Assembly (NCBI GenBank): GCA_029964075.1
Contig: CM057147.1
Span: 25,813,513 to 25,877,512 of the forward strand
Direction: 5' to 3'
Length of the DNA stretch: 64,000 bases
From: Patiria pectinifera
Lineage: Eukaryota > Echinodermata > Asteroidea > Valvatida > Asterinidae
Both the position numbers and the translations under genes were made by a program. Of the stretch, positions 46,951-58,900 are shown piece by piece. The notes beneath the pieces are model-generated. The model saw only the letters and a program-made list of their open reading frames with translations. It searched no databases and had not been told where the DNA came from. Position 1 is the stretch's first letter; every line of letters starts with the position of its first letter.

Positions 46951-49900
46951 ATGATGGCAAATGATCAAGATCCCTCGGCCACTGAGTTTTGCAGCAACTG
47001 GTAAGTCAACAGTATTGACTAGAACACTGCTTTATGATCTTGTTTCTTGTTGCTAGGGTCTGTCGATATCAGATGTTGCAATAATCGATGTATCAACACT
47101 CCATTGTTGAGAATATTTGATATATTGATTAGCTGGTCCCCATGTACAACATAAACACGAAAGACAGTGCTTGATATCAACGAAGACAGAACGAATGATG
47201 GTTCAGTCACATGACTTTTCCCGCGTGGACAAAAACAGCGGACATCAATGCATCGCAACATGACAGCGAAATTCATAAAATCGTAACTCAAAAACTACAA
47301 AAGTTATAAAATGAAATTGACCTGTCATAATTTCTGATATCTCTGAGTAATCTCCCCCCCCCCCAAAGAAAACCCCAAAATATCAACGAAATTGGACAGT
47401 ATGTTCTAAAATCATTGCTACAAATGCCCTGCAGTACATGAGGTGCTAGACTCGTAGCGCATTACCTTTGTGTGGGAATCCCCGAACAGCACGCAGACTA
47501 TCGCAATACAGATGGAAAGTACTGAAGAATCGATTTCCTGATGCCATGCACAATGACTGGTTAAAAACATACCATGTTACCTCATTTTCATTTGGAAATT
47601 TCCGATAAACTTTGTGTGTGAGTTGCACCTTGATCGGCCATTTTGTAAATGTGCACGATGTCAAAATCAAATTTATGTGAATGAAAATAAGGGGGGAAGG
47701 AGATCATGCATTAAATTTAAATTTGATGGCAAAATTAAACATTTGAATTTTATTTCAAAAAGTTTCCTGAATTTCTGATGTCTACAAGGCAACAGAAATA
47801 CAGTCTTTGGATCAATGTTTTGAGTACACCCAGACACCCTTTGTAATATTTTCAATGTCATTCCTCACTATCGAAATTTTGGATATTTCAATATGATTTT
47901 AAAAATATGATATCGGCGATATTGATATCAAAATAATAACGAATAATCAAGTAATATCAATACATCGACAGACCCTACTTGTTGCAATGATCACCACCCA
48001 TGTTTTACTTTTATGATATGAATTTGCTTGTACATGTATTGTGAAATGTGTGGGATTTGATGAATTTTTGGACAAGTTCTGCATTTTTTCCCCCCATTAT
48101 GTTTTGTCGCTACTTTTCATGCATAATTGTTTTCCTAGCAAACGGGACATTCCGTCGCTGAACTACCTCACGCATCAGAACCACTGCAGCCGTAACATCG
48201 TGCTGTGCAGTAAATGCGAGGAGCCGGTTCCCCGCACGGAGATGGACCAACACAATGAAGAGAATCACGTCAAGGTGGGTGGGACCAGGGATGAAATGTG
48301 AAACTTGGGCTGGGCAAGGGACTTAAGATGTGTGGCCAATCAAAAACTGAACTTATATACTGGAAAGGGGCTACCAGGTTGTCTGTACAGTCATTTACCT
48401 CAACCATAACTCCCTACATCATTTTCTAGCATCTTCATGAACTTACAGTTATTCAGGTTTGCAGAAACACCATGTGTGAATAATTTCTCAACTAAGAGAA
48501 TGGTTCTGAAAAGAACCAGAGGTATAAACTCGACGTTCCGGTCAGTATGCTCTGACCGTATGCTCTGACCGTCTTCATGAGACTCGGAGCATACTGACCG
48601 GAACGTCGAGTTGATACCTCAGGTTCTTTTCAGAACCATTCTCTTAGTTGAGAAATTATTCGCACATGGTGTTTCCGCAAACCTTTCATTCATTAGTATC
48701 TCCACCATGCAAAGCCTCAAATCTTACTTAAAGTATTCAGAACAGAACGCGTGTCTCGATAAGCTTGAATTGTTGCCAAATTCCTGTGAAAAGTCACAGT
48801 TTACAACTCTGACTTCTTTGTAAAAATGGAAAATTTCCTTGCCGTATTTTAGAAACAAAAACTTACTCCCATTGTACATATTTTTGAATATTCATGAGTC
48901 TACGCTTTTGGTCTTTATTATTGAATAAGTCTCTGTAGCAAATTGACTTACTTCAGAGCATCGTACTCACTCCATACACATTCTTTGGAATGTTGTTTTC
49001 CCAGGTGACTTGCAACTGTGGAGAGGCTGTGGAGAAGTGCCAACAAGAAGAACATGACGTAAGTTCAGTGGATAGACAATGACAGGTGCAAAATAGTACA
49101 GGCATCGATCCACTTAACCATCAAACTAGCCATGGTCAGCTGGCAAATGAAAATGCCATTCACCCTCCTATGCAAACATACGTTTTGTGCCAAGTTGTCT
49201 TGTCAGTCAAATCAATCAAGTGATTGTTTTCAACAGTTACAAATTCCCAGCCCACATAAAGCAGGATTGACTGGCCGTGACTGCCCATGTAACTTGACTC
49301 AGCTTGGCTTTGACTGTGGGTAATCTATAAGCTGCCCACAACTTGCCTGCATCGTTTGTTCATGGTCTGTGGACTGAGTCTGACTAGTAGTCACAGTGCT
49401 TGCTTGACATCAGATCTGACTGCTGGTGACTAGCCTGCGTTAAACGTATAGCAGGGGAAGTCAATGAAAAATTGTGACTGTCTGTGACTGTTTAAATAGC
49501 AGGAGGGTTAAGCAATGAGTACAACAACCATTGACTTCCATTTCTTTCTACTAGGCTGAGCACTGCCCGCAGCGCCAGGTCACATGCGAGTACTGCGAGA
49601 TGGGAATGGATTTCAAAAACCACGCCGAGCACAAGGATTTCTGCGGCAGCCGGACCGAGCCCTGCCCCAAATGCAGCCGCTACATCTACTTCCGCGACAA
49701 GGTCCGCCACGAGGCCACAGACTGCAAGTATCCGGAAGTCAAGCCTGTCAAGCCGAACCCCGTCCAGTCCACCGCTGCCATTAGGGACCCGTACCTCCAG
49801 AACGACCTCTTGTTTCGGTCGGCAAAGTCCAACCGCTTGCCGTCGGGCTTGCTGGAGCAGTTCACTGGTCCCCCGCCACTGAGACCGGGGACGAAGGGTT

Positions 49901-52900
49901 ATCCGAGCGGCCTTGGGGCCGGGGAAGGCAGGAGGGACGTGTTCGATGGGGGATTCGGAGACAGGAAACAACGGAAGAACCAAGACAGGGTCCAGAACGT
50001 GATGGCAAGGAACCCAGCCAGAGGAAGAGAGAAAAATGGTAACGTTTCTTCAATGACAATCTGTATGATTAAAGAAAGAGGATTGGTTTTGATGAATTAA
50101 GATGAAATTTCATGTGGGGTCCCTTTAATGCTTCTTAAGTCAACTTAGTTTGTGTGAACCCTTTGCTGAGGGATTGTACTTAAAAATGAAGTCTTAAAAC
50201 CTTAATTTTATTAGTTACCCTGACATTTTTTGGTAAAAAAATGTCATGAAGTTCCTCCTGTAGCCAAATAACATGAGTTATATGGGTTGAACTATTGACC
50301 CTGAAAATCCTAGCCAAACATCAACTCCTCTGACAAGAACCGCAAAAAAGCCTAGTTAGTCTAGCCAGCCTCACCGTGGGGCATGCATTAATCAATCATC
50401 CCGTCAACAAGACGAGTCATAAGCTCAAGTGATGGCTATTTGCAGTTGTGTGACCAATGTAACATTCCAAAATCACAGGTGTGGGTTGGGACCATATTTA
50501 AATGTGTACTGTAAACTTTGCATGACCATGGGACCTCGTTTGTGACCAATCAGATGATGAGGATTTATTCAGGTGTTGTATGAAACAAATCATATGTCTC
50601 ACATTTGTCCAATGGAAAGGAAAGAATGACAGGTGGAACGTTCCATTTTCGTCTCATGGAATGGAACATTCCATTTGTCACCTCATAAAATTATTCTTAC
50701 CATTGCACACATAAACATTCATTGTTCGTATACTGTAAACTATAGGTCTAACTACGCAGCATACCAGAAATAAAACTACCATTAAGGCCAAAAATAAGTC
50801 CAGCGTCGTCGCCAATCGTCAGCTGCCGATTTTAATCACATTTTTTTTTTTTTTTTAAAATGTCCACAGAAGCTCTCAGCCTCTATTTCTCATTTCCCTC
50901 AATTTGTTTTTACCAAAGAGCACCAAGAAAAGGGAAATTGCAAAGGGCAATGAAGCACAAAGGCAAAGGCAAAAGGGGGGATACCACAATACACATGAAC
51001 CAAAAAAGCAAAATAGTACCCCACCTTGTCTGTACAATCCAAGCTTGAAGAAGAAGGAAAAAAAGCCGCGTGGCCGCGTCAATTCCAGAACTTTGGTCTG
51101 ACCAGAGACCGAATTTTTTTTTGGGGGGGGGCCTAATAATGCCTTTATAAAGATTTTCATTGGCTGAATTGTTTGCCAGTTGTTTCGACTGGTATTTCAC
51201 CATCAATATGAAATTTTTCTTCACAGAGGAGAGGGCCCTACTTCAGTCGGCTTCCAGCCAGGAAGAACTAGACCATCGCCTGGCCCAGCACCTAGCCCAA
51301 GACCTACCCGATGACGCCTGGTATGGTTCTGATGACCTCTCCGAAGATGTGGCTCACCCAAGCAGCGGGCCCCCTCCTGCTTACGATGATTTCCAGGACG
51401 ATATCGCCATCCAGGAATTAATCAAAGACTCCTACAGCATTCCAGCCATCAACACCTTCCAAGAACAGGGCACAGGTGAGAGACAATGGCACTACAGATT
51501 GGGTGACAGAAGGAATTGGTCGTTTTCGTGACAAAAATGGCTAGTGAGGGGAACAGATGCTCTGTTAGGCTAGGCTATAATTGAATTTAAAAAAAGTACA
51601 GCATGTGTGTAGTGACAATACAGGGTGAGACAAAAAACACGAAGCCCAAAAAGTCTGGACTGTTGTTTCAGTGAAGTTCTGCATGTAGCACTTTCAAAAT
51701 CTAAAATATAAAAGCCCAATTCATAAGCTTTCTTTTAGTACAAGAATCATTCAAATCACTCAAGTACTTTTCAAGTTATGGAATTTTAAACACAACCACC
51801 ATTTTAAGTTCTGTCCACGGATCACACAAAAGGTGTGTGTTCTTTCAGCAAAATGAAAACAATTCACACACATCCCTATGTGATTTCTTTTCGTTTTGCT
51901 GAAAAAACACTTACCGTGGTTGATCCGTGGAGTCGTTAATTTGTAAAGTGCATAGGAGTCGTTGCGATGTAAGTTGTACTAAAAAGAAAGCTTATAAATT
52001 GAGTTTTCATATCCTAGATTTTGAAAGTGTTACATTTAGAACTTCACTAAACAATGGTCTTGACATTTGGGTTTCATTTTTTTGACTCACCCTGTATTGT
52101 TTTGGTACCAAACAATAAGGAATGATAAGATGGACGTTTGCGTTGGAGTGATGTAAATTTAATTTTAGGTTTTGCCCTTCAACGACGTATATACCAGAAA
52201 TAGTACTATCGGTAAAAATGCAAATTTATGTACAGGTAAATATTCTCCGTACAAATTTTCATTTTGCCCTTCATACGTCGGTGAAGGGCAAAACCTAATA
52301 TTGAATAACAAATGATATTGTCAAAATACCGAAATATCGACAATCTCGGTGTGGAATTTCAATAGTGCCATTTTTTTTCTCTTAAATGTGGCTAGATTTG
52401 AACAAAAGCCTTGTAAAAAAAAGATGATGACAGAAACAACTGGCTGAGATCTGCACTGAACTGTACATGCATATTGTTAAAATTCCTTGTGGTCAAGTTG
52501 TCTAGATAAGGTGAAAATTGTGCTTACTAGTCATCCAGAAAACCCTTTGAAGTCCTGCCCATGCTGCCTGTTTGCAGCTCCCCGAACACTGCTTGTCTCA
52601 TTGTACTTGGACAACATAGTAGTCTGCCCAGAAAAGTACCCTTTAACACCGAACACCATCGTGTTCTTGTGGCGGTAAATCGTAGACTCACAAAATCCAA
52701 TATGGCAGAAGCCTGCACTCTGAATATAAACTCAAAATTGATGCCACTAGTTTGTTTCGTCCCAATTAATTCTCTGGTATTAACCCGAACCCCCTATGCC
52801 CTTTTTGCTAGGACCCAACCTCAATCCTTCAAAGTTCTCCAACAGCCCTACCTTTCAAAATGCCTTCAACCTCAATCCTCCAAAATCCTCCTCTTCTTCT

Positions 52901-55900
52901 TACACCATTCATCCTCAATCCTCCAAAATCAGCTGGTACTGAATGTCCATGTGCTCCCAATCCTCTACAATCCTCCAAAATTGTATGGTGCATTCATCCA
53001 AAATCCTCCAAAACCGCCCGGAGGACTTTGGAGGATTGAGGAGGGAACAGAAAAAAAGCGGAAAAACTTTGGCGTGACTTTGTGTCGAAAATCTGACGTT
53101 TGAAGCGTTTGACCGACTCCGACTCCGAGTCCTGCAGTTACGCAAAGATGTACGTATGTATACCCTTCTGCGAATACCCCGCCGTGCAGCGTTCTGCCAG
53201 GAACACGGTGTTCCCTCCCCGATCTAGCTGGACCGCAGCTCGGTGCGTTCCATTCAATGCGCAGAACACGGCACGTTCCCGTTGGAATGCCTGGTGTTCC
53301 CGACTTTAATAGGAGACGCTCCCTCAGGGTAAAAGTGATGCCCCAGATGATAGATCATGCTGTTAGCACATTATGTGACTTCACTGATGAGAAAACCAAC
53401 ATATCCCTCATTTTCTTATATTTCCACACAGGATTGGGTGGTTTAACATTGCCGTGTGAATTCTGCCAGCGACCCATTCCAGCGGAGACACTTATACAGC
53501 ATCAGGTAAGTATTATCAGAGGATTTCTGTTGTCTTGTTTGATGGGATGAGACGTCTGGTTCATTAGGAGGTCATGGGTTCGAGACCCACCCGCCTAAGC
53601 TTGTGAACTTTTCCTCACAAGATATTAGACTGCACTGAACATGCAGTTCTTCTGATATTGCGTCTTTGTAGGGCAACACCCCTCCCCCCCCCCCAAAAAA
53701 AATTTCCACCTTATAATAACAAAATTCAAATTGGCATTTCTTGGAGTGCTGGCAATTTTCCCTACGTATCATGTACCAGATAGTGGAGGTCCATTCAATA
53801 AATGTGGAACATTTTCATTGGGCAGATATTGAAGCATCTTGGAGAAATGGTGAACAAATTTAGACATTTGTGTTCATGTATATTCCTTTTCTTTCTACCT
53901 TTTAATAGTCTGGTTGCCGTCCTGACCTTGCATGCCATCCAAAGGAGGAGACTGCTCAAACCAACAACAGCAGGCCAAGAGGTCCCAGCCACCCACAGCC
54001 ACCATCTGAAGTACTGAATAATTTCAACTATGGTTCAACTTTTCCAGGGTAAGGCACAGTCTACCAAAAAATATAGGCCATTTTGTTGAACTTGGAGTGC
54101 AGTACTCTGTTTAATGTCTACATGCATTAAGCCAGTGTCAGGTCAACCTGCAATTGACTTGCACAGCAACGGCACCATCAGCATCAAGCACAAAAGTTGA
54201 AGCTCAAGTAAAAAAAAAACTGAGTAAATTGTGAGATTATCGTGGAACAAGCAGCATCTCGATGCAGCATAATCGCGACCCTGCTCACATCACCCATGAC
54301 GCGACACTTCACCCAAGTTGACTGCGATTGATTCCTGCCTGTCGGGAACACGTTCCATCGTGGCGCAGAAGTTGAGATTTTACTACTCTTGCGACTGTTG
54401 ATTTTTCTGGAGTGCAGACTGATGCCGATCGTCTTATATCATCGCAGTTACACTCAGGTTGCAAAAATCAGCGACTGAATTGTTGCAGCTTGATCCTAAA
54501 AAGTCAGTCGCCAATCGTTCAGAGTTGTCGCAAGGTCGACCTGAGGGTGGCTTGACTGGATGTTTGTCATTTGGCACAAATAAAATACATGGCATTTCAT
54601 TTAAATGTTGGGAATGTGACCTGGTGGTTTTGATTCATGACTCATGATCAGAGGGTCGGGGGTTTGAATCCAGCTGCTTGTCCTATGTGGTGTCCCTGGG
54701 CAAGCCACTTAACTATCACTTGCCTCTCTCACCCAGGGGTATAAATGGGTACCAGCATCAGCTGGGGAGTAACCTGCGATGGACTAGCATCCCATCCAGG
54801 GGGAGTAGAAATATTCTCAGTTGTTTCATGCCACTGAAACCAGAGATAAACGCCAGCCTAATGGGCCACATTGGTTCGTGACAGACTTGACTTTCCCTTT
54901 CCATTTAAAAAGTGGAGGGTCGATAAAATATTCCACGGTGTACACTACATTACAGGGCAACTGTCTTTGATCACCAGGTACAGTTCTCTGGACCGGTCAG
55001 ACAGCCCTCATAACTATGACGAAGACAACCTCCTGATGCTACCCTGCGAGTTCTGTGAGGAACTTCTCCCAGCAGATGCCCTGCCAATGCACCAGGTACG
55101 TGCGCTTCATAAAATGACTTCTCCTTCTAGAAGTTGCAAACAGTTGTTTCTTCTGTCTCGAATAAAGGAATACCTGCTGTTGATGGGTGCTAACGGAAGA
55201 GGAATGAAACTTGAATAAGCCCTTTTACTTAAAAAAAAAAAATTCAAAGCATTGTTTATCAAATTTTATATTGGGAAACTGTGATGAATTATTTTTCAGC
55301 TGTATATTGTTCTGTTTGCCTGAAGCAACAATTCATAAAATCAGGCACGTTTTTGAACCTTAATGCCTGAAATGAAAGATCAGATACAACATCTGAGTTT
55401 TAGATCAACATGTTTCATTTGAAGATACCAAATGCTAGTGGTTAATCTCAGAACGTTTCCAAAATTTCCTGAGCCCGTTACATTTCTGTTACAGTGAAAG
55501 CTCGATAAATCAAAACCTGTTAACTCAAAAACCCTTTTAACTCAAAGTATGAACTTATTCCCGTCAATTGTTGTTGAAAAGAAAATCCATTGCAAAACTC
55601 AAAACTCTGCTTAACTCAATATTTGAGCCAATTCCCCTGAGCTTTGACTTATCGAGATTTCACTGTGTTTTGTTGCTTCACCCAGGTCAACTGTTGTGAG
55701 AACCGCACCGTGACCCCAGCACCTGCGACCTTTGACCCCAGCCCGGGGTCATACCCCATCAGAAGGGGCGGGCCAAGCGAGAGTCCCATCAGACCCAAAC
55801 CACAGAGGGTTCAACGACCACAGGACTTCCCCGTCAGACCGAGGAAGCATCAGGAGGGACAAGCTTTTGCTGGTATGGACAAAAAGTAGAGTGTGTTCAT

Positions 55901-58900
55901 TCTGATGAAATCCAGAGGCTGTCTTTGAAAACCCAACTGGATGGATGGCATTTCATGTTTCTTTTTTCAAGTATTTTTTTCTATGCAAATGTCAATGCAG
56001 TGTATACACAAGTGTCTCAAAAAACTCAAATGTCGGGGGAGTTGTGTTAGTGAAGTTGTTCTGCATCTAGTCTTTTCAAAATCTCCCCATCAAAAGCTTT
56101 GTTTTTGTTTTTTAATCATATCATTCAAATATTCTCATCTCATGCACTTTTTTTAACACTTTTTTTTAAACAGTTTAACGTTTAATCACACAAAACGGAT
56201 CACACAAGTCATGCAAACGTTTCACACAAAGCGAAGCGATTCACACATTGATTTGTTGATTTTCGTTTTTTTTTTTCGTTTTGTGATTTTGTGACAGAAC
56301 TTTTAAGGGATTGTTGTTTTTAAAAGTTGTGTAAAAGTACAAAATACATAAGATGATTGAATGATTCTTGTTCTACTTATGATGAATAGAACTTTCATAT
56401 CCTAGATTTTGAAAGTGCTACATTTAGAACATCACTAAAACAACGGTCCTGACATTTGGGTTTCGGGTTTTTTAACTCACCCTGTACAAAAACCAGAGAA
56501 GGCTTGCCTATGTGAACTAGAAGAGGAAGTCACAGTTTAGGACATAATTTATTCACAGTCAGACTAGTCAGTTATTCTGTCAGTCAGTAACGTGACAATA
56601 AGCCTCTGTACTGATGACGTCACACTTTGTTTACACGTGTGCTTTCTTATGGGAGCCTGGTGGGGATGACGGTTTCGCAGTCCGACAGAAAAGCGCACAC
56701 TTAAACAAAGTGTGACATCATCAGTACAGAGACTTATTGAACTGGTAATTGAATCTTTTGGTTCTAGTTAAAGACACTGTTCTGTCCTTTTTCAACAAAT
56801 TTGAATTTTATTTTGTCTATAAATTCTCAAGTTTTATGTTTATCAAATGAAAAAAAGACTTCTTTGTTTGTTACTTTTGGAGTCTACAACCCTCTTATAA
56901 TTGTCATGCTGCAGATAATTGAAACTTTTCTGTAACTAAACATGGGTGAAATTTTCCATTTGAAGCCTCATTTAAAAGTGATTAACTCTGGTATTGCTAA
57001 CAAAAACTACGTAAATACATTTCCCCCCATTTTTGTCCTGAAATTGTCTACCACTAGATCCCAGCATTGACGATGATGACATTGACATTGACGTGATACC
57101 AGCTCCGGTGCCCAAGCCCAGAAACCCGCCCCAGCCCAAGACTCGCCACCCCAGGAACACCGTCCCTCTGGCGCCTCAATTCCCATCGGACGCCAGCCAA
57201 CAGGGAACCGGCCAACAGCCCTTGTTTGCCCGGTCGGCATCAGAGAAGTACCTCCACGGCACCAGCAGGAACCCCAGGCCGACTGCCACTGTCTCCAGCA
57301 TGCCAAGCGGGGGCGCTGTTCGTGAAACGAAGATCAAAAATACGGGTATGGCTGTGAAACTAACCACCAGCATGTTGATGTCACATTGTTGTGCCTAGCC
57401 TCGCTATACCAAATTTCTCTTCCAGATTTGTAACTCAATCACACAAAAAAAGATTTAAAAAGGTTTAAAGATAGGAATGGCACTCAACTCCCAGTGACAT
57501 TATTCCTTCTGACATGCTGTCATTTTGGAAAAAAAAAACAATAAAAGAAAGACATTCCCAAAGATGTGTCAAGTGACGCGTTTTTGGACATTTCCGTTAG
57601 CAGTTGGTTTGCATTGGGCAAATTCTTGAATGGTTGCAAGCACGTTGACACGACGCACACACTCGCGCGGTTGCAATAATTAGGGAGCATCGTCGGTTCA
57701 GTGTGTGGCATCACGTAGCAACTATCGGCTGAATGAGAATCATGTCCTAAATTCTGATTTTGGGATTATGTCATGACTCAGCCACTTTTGAATTGAAATT
57801 GAAATCCAGTACATTGTGTTTTCTCGAAATATACAGCATTCACAGAGCTAACACTTCATCGTGTTGGTTGTGAAGCACCCGTCTTTCCATTTTGAGCACT
57901 TTTGTTGCTTCAAACAAACAAAAATGCACCAGTGACAAATGGTCTACTCTACACTTAAGAAGGTATGCTTCCCTCCCGAATGACCTGAATCCACCTGGGC
58001 TAGCGACTGCAATAAATCAATATTCTGTTTCACAATTGACCCCAAGCTGCTTCAGGTCAGAGCAGGTACCGCGAGGAGCGCCCTCAGAGCAGGTACCGCG
58101 AGGAGCGCCCTCAGAGCAAGAGCAGCGCCAGGGTGCAGGAGACGTTGCAGCAGCTCCAAGATGCACCTCCTGATGACTACAGCGAGGAGGGACTGAAGAA
58201 GCTGCTGGGAGCCAAACTGTTGACCGGGCCGGACGGGGAGACGTACGCGTACATGCAAGTCAAGCACAATCCTCTCAGTGAGTGGGGAATTTTGGATTTG
58301 CATTTGATCAAGGGCTGTTGGCTAACTAGGGCCAAGTTCGCGCAAGGACTATAGTATACCAATGGTTAACTAGCGTTTTTGCCGAACTCTGTCTAGTCGA
58401 CGATGGTTGACTACGTTAGTCGACTATTTGGAACCAGCCTACTGGGGTTGGTTGCTTCGCTGGTAACCAATAGCCGCGCGCATTCATTACGCTAGCAGAG
58501 AGCCAGGATCCAGAAGTTTTGCGATGACATTTTGACCAGCGTTTGACTAGGGACGTTGCAGGCGTAAGGTACGTCACAAATCAACCACTAGTCGACTAAT
58601 GGTCCTTGCCCGAACTTGGCCCTAGGTTGAAATTGTTTGGTTTGGTGGTTTGATATGTGCCATGACTTGCGCTCGCTGTTATCAAAGTGTGCATGATCCA
58701 AAATTTGAAATGGTATAAAGTTTCGTCAGAAAACCTCAATTTTCTAGCTCCCTGCAATAGGTCGTGTTCGAAACCTGCTTCCGGAGCTACCTCTAGGGGT
58801 GTCCATTGATGGTTGGCATGGGAATCAGATACCCGATTGAAAAAAAACACGGGTGCCTCGGTACCCCTTATAGAATCCAACCACAAAACTTTAAATTTCA

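Noticed and set aside
49492-49983. 163-codon minus-strand frame
   Set aside because: It is the antisense shadow of exon 4 of the TRAFD1-like gene, whose plus-strand frame has the Cys/His motifs.
52561-53103. 180-codon plus-strand frame
   Set aside because: Much of it is the CCTCAATCCTCC repeat, it lies in TRAFD1 intron 5 and does not join in frame to the flanking exons.
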